Source of the DNA: Bacteroidales bacterium
Lineage (GTDB): Bacteria; Bacteroidota; Bacteroidia; Bacteroidales; FEN-979
Direction of reading: 5' to 3'
Assembly: GCA_016926765.1 (NCBI GenBank)
Contig: JAFGNY010000196.1
Span: 1 to 17,044 of the forward strand
DNA length: 17,044 nt
In this document: one piece after another, positions 1 to 7,531 of the stretch
Layout of the letters: the number at the start of each line of letters is the position of its first letter
Numbering within the stretch: position 1 is the stretch's first letter
Notes under the pieces: generated by a model
Database searches by the model: none
The model's input: only the letters and a program-made list of their open reading frames with translations
Told to the model about the DNA's origin: nothing
Made by a program: the position numbers and the translations under genes

Positions 1-1475
1 TTGCTGATAAAATAGAGTGACGAATCATGATTGACGTTATAATAGGATCTGCTCATGGTGAAGTAATACTTCATCTCGGCCGTCTGGTTGTATGGATGAT
101 CCGGAAAAAAGCTGATCCTGAGCTGGTAAAGTCGTTCTGCTTCATGGGCTGCCTGATGAAAAATATCTTCCCATTGAAACTCTTTCTTTATTTTCCTGGT
201 TCTTCCCTCCTGAAACCCGTCATCGGTTTTTCCCTCCATCTCAAACGATTCCCTGGCGGACTTGATATCCGCATCTAGATACAGATTGATCGTGTGCTGT
301 ACATCATTGGACAAGAGCCCACAATAATTCAAAAGGACTTCTTTCTTTATGGAGACATATTGACTATCAAGACGCTGAATTTCAAGAAAGTAAAAATCTG
401 CTCCCCGGTTTCCGAAGAGGTTTTTGGCGGCCAGGTTTGAATAGAATGAATCGACAACCGGTTTGACTTCATCGGGGACTGCGGCCTGCTGGACAATTCC
501 CCGCCCGGTGTTCATGGCTAGCGACGCCCCGGAACTGTTCCCGGTTCCCGGTTTCAGGAACTCAGGAGGCTCTCCGGCAGGATGAACTTCCCCGACAAAG
601 GAGGTCAGATTCTGATCGCAGCAAAAGGCCGGCTCCTGTTTGAAATTGGTCTCTTCGGGGATTTTGATCTGCAGGAACCGTTTTATCTCTGAAAGAGAGA
701 TCAGGCTGTCTTTGTTGTAATCGGCTTTGCCATACAATCCCTGTAAAAGAAAATAGGTGAACACGCCATGACCCGACCAAACCAGGTTGCCCGGAACATC
801 CTCGAAACTCTGTTGTGCGTTGCTGCTCGAAATGATCCGTATCTCTCCGGTATTGTCATCCAGGGTGCTTTGCGAAAGCAGGGTCAGTCCCTCTTTCCCC
901 GCCACGGCGTCAAAGGAGCGGCAGGCGTCAATGATCAGAATCACTTCGATCCCTTTCTGAGACATCGGGGCAATAAAATCCCGTTTAATATTGAACATCG
1001 GGATACCCCCGGAATAAAAGATATTGGCTTTGTTGAACTGGGGACTTACGTTGTAGGCCATCAGGTAGGCGCTGTTGTTCCCAACGGAAACGCCGTGACC
1101 TGCAAAGTAGATAATAGCACGGCTATTGGGTTTACACATCTGCTCCAGCCAAACCATCCCGTTCTCCAGAATATCTCCGTTTTTGGCGTTTTCATTCAGA
1201 AGCACCCGGATGTTTTCGGCCGGGACATGCAACCCGGACTTGCTCTGCAGGTACTCAGCAAAGGCCAAAGCATCCGCATCAGCGTAATTGAGCCTGTTGA
1301 ACTTTTCGTAAATCGATATGCCGATGACTAGTGCATAAGTCTCACGACTGACCGTTTCGCTAGCTGTGACTGCCTCAACGCCACGCTGCTGTGAATAACA
1401 GAGCAATGGAAGAAACAAAGTCCCTAACCAGAACCAATTTTTTTTTGCACCCTTGACCTGAATTTTATCATTCAT
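1..1475 (-). CDS. Caspase-like (peptidase C14) secreted protease, C-terminus cut by window edge
   Basis: The frame stays open from the ATG at 1475 to the left edge, giving at least 491 residues with no stop, so the gene is partial. Residues 10-29 (KK, then a Trp/Leu-rich stretch ending YSQ) form a signal peptide. The caspase fold spans about residues 43-260: strand YALVIGIS (47-54), catalytic His127 in YFAGHG and catalytic Cys185 in IIDACRS. Both dyad residues are intact. After about residue 290 comes a region I do not recognise, rich in charged helices near the window edge. It is the last visible gene of a five-gene minus-strand run, 24 bases after the FISUMP gene. Known of the family: C14-type bacterial proteases are cysteine endopeptidases, often cleaving after basic residues. 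Inferred: it acts in the periplasm or outside. Its sequence differs from the metacaspase at the head of the operon, so it is not a recent duplicate. The substrate is unknown. Confidence 0.88.
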   Translation of the reverse strand, partial: MNDKIQVKGAKKNWFWLGTLFLPLLCYSQQRGVEAVTASETVSRETYALVIGISIYEKFNRLNYADADALAFAEYLQSKSGLHVPAENIRVLLNENAKNGDILENGMVWLEQMCKPNSRAIIYFAGHGVSVGNNSAYLMAYNVSPQFNKANIFYSGGIPMFNIKRDFIAPMSQKGIEVILIIDACRSFDAVAGKEGLTLLSQSTLDDNTGEIRIISSSNAQQSFEDVPGNLVWSGHGVFTYFLLQGLYGKADYNKDSLISLSEIKRFLQIKIPEETNFKQEPAFCCDQNLTSFVGEVHPAGEPPEFLKPGTGNSSGASLAMNTGRGIVQQAAVPDEVKPVVDSFYSNLAAKNLFGNRGADFYFLEIQRLDSQYVSIKKEVLLNYCGLLSNDVQHTINLYLDADIKSARESFEMEGKTDDGFQEGRTRKIKKEFQWEDIFHQAAHEAERLYQLRISFFPDHPYNQTAEMKYYFTMSRSYYNVNHDSSLYFIS

Positions 1476-1499
1476 TTTGATGCCGATAGAGTTTTACTT

Positions 1500-2585
1500 T
1501 TAATCTTTTACACACCGTACCGAAAACCCGCCATCACCGCTATAATAGATATTTGTGAACTCGGGTTTACCTCTAACAAGATGAAGATAACTCCAGGTGT
1601 TTGGTTGTGTATAGGGATCGGAACTCCAGAACAGGGCCGCGGAGTTTTCGTTCAGGTGCTCCTTCACATCTTTGACTTTTGCAGTGGCTGTCCGTTCGAG
1701 GTAATTGACCGGATCAGCCTGCTTCAGCGTTACATATCCCGCAAAGGTCAGATTGAATCCATCTCTCGTAAGCTGATCCATCATGGCGGGTTTCCCTCCC
1801 GTGAAACTGATCAAATCAAACCATTCCATGACTGAAGGGAGATGCCATCCGGAGGGACAGACTTGCTTTGCTGCATACCAGCCGTAAAACCGGCCTGATT
1901 CCTTGCAGTCATTTGAGGTATGATAACACCAGGATCCATCGCGTACAAATACCTTTTCTGCATCAATATATCCTCCTTGAAACGCATAATTGAGGTTTTG
2001 CGCCATCCATACTTGGTTCCCTAGCCTTATGGTTTTATAGGTCTTTCCATCTCGGGGGTCCGTAAAGGAATTAGTTTCCTGAATTCTTAGCGGGCCGCCT
2101 GGGTTGTTCCAATTCATGTTTCTGAAATCGATGACATATGTTCTATCCGCAAAACTCCCTGCTGACCCGATGAAAAAAATACAGGTTTTCTGGTTATCCG
2201 GAAATTGGAGTTGGATACCCCAGTCATTGGCAAGTGTAATGTGCTGACCTTCCCATTGCAGCATGGTCCTGACTCCCGGAGCGATAGTATAGGTCGTAAA
2301 GGAACTGGCAGGATTATCCGAATGATAAAGGAGTGCATTAACAGGAACATCAAAGGGATTGAATACCTGAACCCAGCCATTTACGATTGTCGTGGCCCGG
2401 CGATAATTTAAAACGCTTGATTTTGAATAATCAGGACATTGGGCAACTGATAACATTTGGGTTACACTTAAGAATAAAATAATCAATGTTATCGGAGTGA
2501 TACTTTTATGATTTCTCATACGCCATTTTATTAATGAGTCTGTTTTATTTTGTGTTCTGATGGATCCGTTTGTAATTGTTGACAT
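1500..2585 (-). CDS. Secreted FISUMP-domain protein
   Basis: 361 residues from the ATG at 2585. The C-terminal half (about 170-361) is a FISUMP domain (Fibrobacter succinogenes major paralogous domain). It shows DGKTYKTIRLGNQVWMAQNL near the start, then CPSGWHLPS, a LFWSSD segment and the ending GFSVRCVKD. FISUMP domains occur in secreted or cell-surface proteins of unknown biochemical role. Residues about 50-165 form a separate beta-rich region I do not recognise. The start is uncertain: the ATG at 2585 gives a 22-residue extension before the hydrophobic signal segment, while the in-frame ATG at 2519 (MRNHKS, residue 23) gives a normal signal peptide ending near SVAQ. I keep 2585 because it lies 11 bases after the preceding gene, typical of this run, but 2519 may be the true start. 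It sits between the FecR-like gene and the second caspase-like gene, so co-expression with the proteases is likely. Confidence 0.85.
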   Translation of the reverse strand: MSTITNGSIRTQNKTDSLIKWRMRNHKSITPITLIILFLSVTQMLSVAQCPDYSKSSVLNYRRATTIVNGWVQVFNPFDVPVNALLYHSDNPASSFTTYTIAPGVRTMLQWEGQHITLANDWGIQLQFPDNQKTCIFFIGSAGSFADRTYVIDFRNMNWNNPGGPLRIQETNSFTDPRDGKTYKTIRLGNQVWMAQNLNYAFQGGYIDAEKVFVRDGSWCYHTSNDCKESGRFYGWYAAKQVCPSGWHLPSVMEWFDLISFTGGKPAMMDQLTRDGFNLTFAGYVTLKQADPVNYLERTATAKVKDVKEHLNENSAALFWSSDPYTQPNTWSYLHLVRGKPEFTNIYYSGDGGFSVRCVKD

Positions 2586-2596
2586 GCTTCCACTGA

Positions 2597-3514
2597 TTAT
2601 TTGCTTCCTGTTTTGAGCTGAATTGAGTCGTCAAAATAATTTTCTTGTAAAGCCTCAAGGCTCTTTAGTAAATACATGTCATCAGGATGACTGATTATTC
2701 CATTCCTGATCGTTTCATACGCTTGAGAAATAAGGTTCCTTTCTAATAAAAATCCTGCGAGTGAGAGCACCTGGATCTCATCTGAGATTCCTTCAAGGCA
2801 CATTTCCTTTTGGAGCTCGAGAAGCTGGTTAGCTACTGACAGGCTGTCAACAACAATGACCAAATTGAGCGGTTCATCAGTTGAGTATCCCGGAACATCC
2901 CTGACGCACCAGAAAAACCGCTCCGGAAGCGAGGAGCCGAGTACCAGTTTGCATGCATAGGTCGTATCATTGAAGATCCGTTTCGTGATAATGAGCTGTT
3001 TGCTTGAGTCGAAGAGGTTGAAAAAGAACTCATCCCGCCCGGTCGACCGGCACCATGAAAATGTGTTCCACCCGCTCAGGACGTTCGTTGAATCAGGGGG
3101 GAAAGCTGGCTGGATCTTCCTGCCGCGCACGATGGAAGCATGGATTCGCTGTCCTTCCGGATTCTCCTTTTCTGTGAGCTCTTCCTTGAGATAGGTCAGG
3201 TATTTTTCCATAAAGGTCAGCTCCTTGTTCAAGCATAAATGCTTCAACTGCTCAAAGGAATAGGACCCCGGTGAAGTCAGTACCAGTGGTCTGTTCTGAT
3301 CAGAATACAGGATGACCTGGGCCTTGTCAGGAAGTTGGATTGAACCACTGTTTATCAGCTTGTTCCGGACAATCCCTACCTGGTTGCCCATGTCGTCTAT
3401 CTGCTTTACGTCCCCTGCAGCATAATAGATCCGAAAGCCTGTGCATTGGGCATGCATTGACAAGGATACAGACCATATCGCGAGAACAGAGAGCAGAAGA
3501 AATAGCCTTTTCAT
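2597..3514 (-). CDS. Secreted protein with FecR-like N-terminus and TPR-like C-terminus
   Basis: 305 residues. Residues 1-23 are a clear Sec signal peptide (MKRLFLLLSVLA to MHAQ). Residues about 25-90 look like the FecR/SH3-like beta fold: a G-D-V-K-Q-I-D strand, a KLINSGSIQLPDKAQV segment and a SPGSYSF turn. About 100-130 is charged and helical. The middle (about 140-230) is beta-rich and has three Cys. Residues about 240-290 read as one or two TPR-like helical hairpins (LLERNLISQAYETIRNG, then HPDDMYLLKSLEAL). The start codon lies one base past the stop of the CHASE2 gene, which strongly suggests translational coupling. No enzyme motif is visible. Inferred: a periplasmic adaptor or scaffold for the protease/CHASE2 operon. 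The FecR resemblance is by eye only; no FecR sigma or transport genes are nearby, so iron-uptake regulation is not supported. Confidence 0.8.
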   Translation of the reverse strand: MKRLFLLLSVLAIWSVSLSMHAQCTGFRIYYAAGDVKQIDDMGNQVGIVRNKLINSGSIQLPDKAQVILYSDQNRPLVLTSPGSYSFEQLKHLCLNKELTFMEKYLTYLKEELTEKENPEGQRIHASIVRGRKIQPAFPPDSTNVLSGWNTFSWCRSTGRDEFFFNLFDSSKQLIITKRIFNDTTYACKLVLGSSLPERFFWCVRDVPGYSTDEPLNLVIVVDSLSVANQLLELQKEMCLEGISDEIQVLSLAGFLLERNLISQAYETIRNGIISHPDDMYLLKSLEALQENYFDDSIQLKTGSK

Positions 3515-3515
3515 A

Positions 3516-4733
3516 CTATGGATCGGGTGAGGTCAAGTAACTCCTGATGCCAAACCATTTTTGCAACAGTTTAACCAGTAGATCGTAAAAGTAAATCAGT
3601 TCAGCCGAAAGGACGATGCCCAGAAACAGAAGGAGCGGATCGAATTTAATTCGGAGGGTATGATAAAACCACAGCACCAAAAACAGAAGGATTATGACAT
3701 AAATTAACTGAGTGAGTTTGGTCACCGGAGGATACCAGGTATGGTTCGACCGGAAAAGATACAAGAAGAATAGGATCAGCATCATGCACAGGAAATACGA
3801 GATGATGAGCTCAAGGATCCTGGGAACGGTGCGGATATAATTTCCATGAAGCATCATGGAAAGGATGTTCGCATGAATCACGACCCCATACATGTCGGGG
3901 AGCGACCGTCCGCTGATCTGTGAATTTAAGGGCGTGAAGTATTTATCTTCGATCGATTGTACAGGTGATTCCGTTGGGTAGAAGCTCCCCATCAGCACAA
4001 TTTTACTTCTTGCGATGCCGAGCAGGCTGGGATGCTCAAGGGCTTTCCGACCGGAAATCTGAATGAACTGATCCGCGTTTCCCTGGTAATGAATGATACA
4101 TTGGTCGGGAATCTGGTTACGCGATTTGGTAAATCGGACAGGATCACACATACGTAGTAGTACCCAACTAAAAGATGGAATAGTATCTCCATGGAAGATC
4201 AGCTCAGGATCGAAGGACCTGACGGTGGAACGTTCCGGATCACTCGCTATGAAGTTTACATGCCCTGTGGGAAGGTTTCCGAAAAATGGATTCGATTTGA
4301 TATACCCGGTAAGCTTTCCCTGAACATCTTCGGTTAGATACCCTGGCATCACCAGGTTGTGGGTTTCCTGAAGTCTCACTTTTAGTAACGAGTCAGTTCC
4401 GGGATCCTTGCGTTCTGTGAAAAGAATGTCAATCCCCACAACAGCCGGGGAGTATGAATTAAGATCCCCGAGCAGATTAGCAATTTCCCCGCGAGTCAGA
4501 TCATCGATGGAGAGCAAGACAATATTCGTATCGGGATTGGTCTGGGCTCTCCCGATTCGTGAGTAAAGGACATCTGTATATTGAAAGTCCCCGAAGGCTT
4601 TCTCAAACGGATCAAAAAAACTCAGATTGATAACAACCAGCTCTAGAAGCCAGATGATTGCGAAGACCAACAGGGTAGCAAAAAAGCTTTCGAAAATAAG
4701 ACGGGATGATTTCCAGTTCGGTTTTTTTTCCAT
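3516..4733 (-). CDS. CHASE2-domain membrane sensor lacking an output domain
   Basis: 405 residues. Membrane segment 1 is at about 15-39, followed by an extracytoplasmic CHASE2 domain at about 40-300. Its hallmarks are visible: DTNIVLLSIDD (68-78), AVVGIDILFTE (97-107), SKIVLMGSFYPTE (243-255), a YFTPL segment, and MYGVVIHANILSMML (281-295). Three more membrane segments follow at about 305-328, 341-360 and 366-388. Known of the family: CHASE2 is a ligand-sensing domain usually followed by three membrane helices and then a kinase, cyclase or similar output domain. Here only about 17 residues remain after the last helix, so no output domain exists in this chain and any signal must pass to a partner. 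It lies 16 bases after the metacaspase gene and 1 base before the FecR-like gene. Inferred: it anchors or controls the extracytoplasmic proteases. The ligand is unknown. Confidence 0.88.
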   Translation of the reverse strand: MEKKPNWKSSRLIFESFFATLLVFAIIWLLELVVINLSFFDPFEKAFGDFQYTDVLYSRIGRAQTNPDTNIVLLSIDDLTRGEIANLLGDLNSYSPAVVGIDILFTERKDPGTDSLLKVRLQETHNLVMPGYLTEDVQGKLTGYIKSNPFFGNLPTGHVNFIASDPERSTVRSFDPELIFHGDTIPSFSWVLLRMCDPVRFTKSRNQIPDQCIIHYQGNADQFIQISGRKALEHPSLLGIARSKIVLMGSFYPTESPVQSIEDKYFTPLNSQISGRSLPDMYGVVIHANILSMMLHGNYIRTVPRILELIISYFLCMMLILFFLYLFRSNHTWYPPVTKLTQLIYVIILLFLVLWFYHTLRIKFDPLLLFLGIVLSAELIYFYDLLVKLLQKWFGIRSYLTSPDP

Positions 4734-4749
4734 CAGACCAGCAAGCGGA

Positions 4750-6783
4750 TTAATCCTTCTTGGCGATGATAAAAGTAGTAGAAAAAATGTTTACCGAGGA
4801 GGCGGGGAGATCGTAATCAACCCCTCGGGTCTGGGTAAAACTGTTCCGGTAAAGTTTTTCGAACGGACTGGTGGGTCCTCTTGTTCCTTCGAAATCACCT
4901 CCCCGGGAAGTTGTCAGGAAATCGAGATTCAATGGTGTCTCGGCAGCCACCAGTATAAAGAGCTCATTCCCATACGGTGGGGCAATCTTGAACACTTGCG
5001 GGACTTCAAATGTTTCGCCTGGCATGATTTTTAATTCTTCTGGTGTCTTTGCCAGTCTCCCCTGTCTGTCTTTCCAGGGGATCAGGCAGTTTATTACATT
5101 ATCAGGCTGGATATCCAGTAAGTTGTAATAAGCGAGGAGTTTCCCATTGTTAATGATTCGTAATTTAAACTTGTCTCCTGGGTTAAAACAGACCTGATTC
5201 GTTGGCAGTGTTTTTAAAGCAAGGGGCAAAACAGAGTCAACTTGAGACGGAGTTCCCGGTTTGATGGTAACAGGAATAAATTCAAACTTCAGGTCGAGTA
5301 AGGAGCTCTCCTGCTTGATGGCTTTCAAGAGCTTCACCTGCGCATAATTTTTAATCGATTGGGTGATTTTCGACACCGCGAAATCCTCTTTTAAAGGATC
5401 CATTTCCTGATCATACAATACCACGTCATCGGCGGTGATTACCTGAAGATTGGTGCCTCTTGTTTTCTCGGTTTCGATGAGAATCTCCGGTAGGAAATCG
5501 GTAAACAGGATCAACTGTGATTGTTGAAAGGATGCCATCAGCTTATCTTTGACCGAAGGTGTGATGCCAGCTCCCATTTGAACCCTTACGCGCTGGTCTC
5601 CAAGATTTTGATTTAACAGGAATACCCAGGCTTGTTTTGCAGTATTTTGGGGTATAGGGGATGAGGTTTCAAGGACACTTTCCATAATGCTGCTGGCGCT
5701 GATGGTTCCGGTTGCAAACGGCTTGGATTCGGAAGGATCAGTCGTGCCGATCGGGAAAAAGCCTACTTCGCTGCCCTCTGTCAGTCCCATAATCACACCG
5801 GCATCCAACGTCATATTCTGCGTATCCTCCCATTTTTGTACCATGCAGTAGGGTTTCTGCTCAATGGCCCGGCCACCCAGAACCACCCTGTCTACATCTC
5901 CTTCCACCTGCGGGGTTTGTCGTGGAGCAATGGCCGACATTTCCACTTTGATTTTATCGAACGTCCCCCGGTAGGTCGTGTTTTTCTTCAGGTCTGAAAA
6001 TACCACGCTGAATGCATAGGAGAGAGAACCAAAAGATCCCAGCTTGTCGGCTTCATATTCATAATTAAGTTCGTTGGCGCTTGCCGCGCTAAACACGACG
6101 ATAGGAGAAAGGTCTTTGGCATCGGCACATTCGTCGAAGCCTCTTGTATCTTGATCCACAGACGTGGGTTGATAATCCGGCGCCTTGAATACCACTGCCG
6201 TCCCCCGGCTTTTTCCGATTCCCCGCGTTCCGGTTCCCGAGTGGCAGGCGTCCAGTACCACCAGCACATTCCCGTCGGGTCCTGCTTTTTTCCGGATCCC
6301 ATCCAGTAGAGCGCCCAACTCTTCATCCCTCAAATGTTTTTCTCCCTTATAGGAATCACTCTTGTAGTTCATGCAGGCATCGAAGGGAATCATGGCTTCG
6401 TCGTAGCCATCCATTTCATCTACACCCGGTGGATCGTTATCCTGGATTTGTTGTCCATGTCCCGAAAAATGGACGCATACGATATCTCCTGGATTCACAC
6501 GGTCGGCTAATGCTTTCAACGCTTCGACAATGCCGGCTTTCGTTGCTTGCTGATCTGCGATCACCCGGATGTCTTCCGGCAAAAACCCCTGTTTCAGTAA
6601 CGCTTCTTTTACAATGGCGGTATCGTGCAGGGAGCTGATGGTCGGCCAGCCGGTAATTTCAGGATAATTTCCTACGGCAATGATCAAAGCCGTTTTCTTA
6701 GGCACGCTGCCGGTGAAATTCATTAAAACGAATCCCAAAAAAAAGGCCAGGACGGAAAACGTAAAAAGCTTGGTGTTCATCAT
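4750..6783 (-). CDS. Exported metacaspase-like protease with DUF4384-like C-terminal domain
   Basis: 677 residues, first gene of the five-gene run. Residues 5-25 are a hydrophobic signal peptide or N-terminal anchor. The caspase p20-like domain covers about 30-300: core strand TALIIAVGNYP (31-41), catalytic His109 in HFSGHGQQ, the metacaspase-type acidic segment DGYDEAMIPFD (125-135), and catalytic Cys180 in VVLDACHSGTG. The dyad is intact. Residues about 330-520 are not recognised. Residues about 532-620 resemble DUF4384 (GDKFKL, then YYNLLDIQPDN, a PGETFEVP segment and the PPYGNELFILVAAETPLNL signature), a domain often attached to caspase-like and other signalling proteins in bacteria. Metacaspases cleave after Arg or Lys; the substrate here is unknown. 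Start: two ATGs in a row at 6783 and 6780; either is possible. A candidate promoter and an inverted repeat lie just upstream. Confidence 0.92.
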   Translation of the reverse strand: MMNTKLFTFSVLAFFLGFVLMNFTGSVPKKTALIIAVGNYPEITGWPTISSLHDTAIVKEALLKQGFLPEDIRVIADQQATKAGIVEALKALADRVNPGDIVCVHFSGHGQQIQDNDPPGVDEMDGYDEAMIPFDACMNYKSDSYKGEKHLRDEELGALLDGIRKKAGPDGNVLVVLDACHSGTGTRGIGKSRGTAVVFKAPDYQPTSVDQDTRGFDECADAKDLSPIVVFSAASANELNYEYEADKLGSFGSLSYAFSVVFSDLKKNTTYRGTFDKIKVEMSAIAPRQTPQVEGDVDRVVLGGRAIEQKPYCMVQKWEDTQNMTLDAGVIMGLTEGSEVGFFPIGTTDPSESKPFATGTISASSIMESVLETSSPIPQNTAKQAWVFLLNQNLGDQRVRVQMGAGITPSVKDKLMASFQQSQLILFTDFLPEILIETEKTRGTNLQVITADDVVLYDQEMDPLKEDFAVSKITQSIKNYAQVKLLKAIKQESSLLDLKFEFIPVTIKPGTPSQVDSVLPLALKTLPTNQVCFNPGDKFKLRIINNGKLLAYYNLLDIQPDNVINCLIPWKDRQGRLAKTPEELKIMPGETFEVPQVFKIAPPYGNELFILVAAETPLNLDFLTTSRGGDFEGTRGPTSPFEKLYRNSFTQTRGVDYDLPASSVNIFSTTFIIAKKD

Positions 6784-6797
6784 TTAATGGTTTATAA

Positions 6798-6841
6798 GTT
6801 ATAGCAGATGCCAGGGTTAAAAAGATAAAAACTGCTATAAC
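6798..6841. repeat. Perfect 10-base inverted repeat in the operon leader
   Basis: GTTATAGCAG at 6798-6807 is the exact reverse complement of CTGCTATAAC at 6832-6841, with a 24-base spacer. The arms flank the candidate -7 element (6820-6827) of the minus-strand promoter for the metacaspase operon. One arm falls in the -33/-7 spacer and the other just after the expected transcription start. This geometry suits an operator for a dimeric regulator, though an RNA hairpin in the leader or chance cannot be excluded. Confidence 0.5.
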
Positions 6842-6850
6842 AACAATCAA
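6820..6850 (-). promoter_or_regulatory. Candidate promoter of the metacaspase/CHASE2 operon
   Basis: Read on the minus strand: TTG at 6850-6848, 20 bases, then TATCTTTT at 6827-6820, one mismatch from the Bacteroidota -7 consensus TAnnTTTG. The expected start near 6814 leaves a leader of about 30 bases before the ATG at 6783. It is weaker than the exact-consensus promoters elsewhere in the window. Confidence 0.4.
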
Positions 6851-6930
6851 CACGAATAACTTAATAAAACACGTGCATTGATATCAAGGCGCATTAGCGG
6901 CTTCGGAAGTGTTTTGGAAATGGCGAAAAC

Positions 6931-7362
6931 CTATGGATTAAGCTTCCAGGTGTGTTGATAACCGCAATCAACCATTCTGGGACCCCAATAGAAAGATGTC
7001 CCGGGTGCTTCAGCATAGAGCTTTGTATTTCCAGGAATAGCCCAAGTCACTCTTTTATCCCACGGTTTGATCTGACCACGGTAAGAACCATCTATATAAA
7101 TGTCAATATACCAGCCAGTCCAATTGTCAATTACCACATCACAATACCCAGGATAGACATCGCCTCTGCTTTTATCTTCCTTGGCAGGCTGACCAGGTGT
7201 ATTTGTCATTTTTGGAGTAATTTGCACAGGTGCTTCACCGCGTGTTTTTACGGCACTTTTTTCTTCAATTACTTTGGTTTGTTTTTCCTGGGCATAACTG
7301 AGAACAGTGCTGCTCATTAAAAAAATGGTTATCAGAACCACCATAGAAATAATTTTTTTCAT
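6931..7362 (-). CDS. Small secreted protein of unknown function
   Basis: About 143 residues from the ATG at 7362. MKKIISMVVLITIFL to SYAQ is a Sec signal peptide. After it comes a low-complexity linker rich in Lys, Glu, Pro and Thr. The compact C-terminal domain (about the last 70 residues) is rich in Tyr and Trp: CDVVIDNWTGWYIDIYIDG, a GQIKPWDKR turn, and a final DCGYQHTWKLNP. It has two Cys (YPGYCD and VDCGY) that could pair outside the cytoplasm. The beta-strand pattern suggests a small beta-sandwich, but I do not recognise a family. The frame extends to an ATG at 7434, but that start would put 24 residues before the signal peptide, and a promoter -7 element (7412-7419) lies inside the extension, so 7362 is preferred. 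It is divergent from the LuxR-type regulator and lies upstream of the protease operon on the same strand, with a 147-base gap. Confidence 0.75.
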   Translation of the reverse strand: MKKIISMVVLITIFLMSSTVLSYAQEKQTKVIEEKSAVKTRGEAPVQITPKMTNTPGQPAKEDKSRGDVYPGYCDVVIDNWTGWYIDIYIDGSYRGQIKPWDKRVTWAIPGNTKLYAEAPGTSFYWGPRMVDCGYQHTWKLNP

Positions 7363-7411
7363 TTTGCTGGAGTTTACTTGGTTAATACTTGTTGTGGGGT
7401 GCTTTATTGTA

Positions 7412-7442
7412 TAAAAGTATGGCGGTCTTTTCATGTAGACAA
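7412..7442 (-). promoter_or_regulatory. Candidate promoter of the small secreted protein gene
   Basis: On the minus strand: TTG at 7442-7440, exactly 20 bases, then TACTTTTA at 7419-7412 (one mismatch to TAnnTTTG). The predicted start near 7405 leaves about 43 bases of leader before the ATG at 7362 and excludes the longer in-frame start at 7434. Confidence 0.5.
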
Positions 7443-7531
7443 TACCCCCAAAGGTGTATTTTTTTAGGGAATTTTAATTTTAAGTTATAAAAAAGTTAAT
7501 AATTTTATATCCTAATTAACCTAAATAGCAT

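Noticed and set aside
768..1331. 187-residue plus-strand open frame
   Set aside because: It lies wholly antisense to the caspase-like gene (1475 leftward), whose motifs are clear; the plus-strand translation shows no family resemblance or signal.
1..1475. Suspicion that the left caspase-like gene is broken by frameshifts
   Set aside because: Following the minus-strand frame from 1475, His127, Cys185, the FCCDQN segment near 617 and the codons at 29 all lie in the same frame with no stop; the gene merely runs off the window.
7363..7434. Longer N-terminus of the small secreted protein
   Set aside because: It would bury the signal peptide behind 24 residues and contains the likely -7 promoter element.
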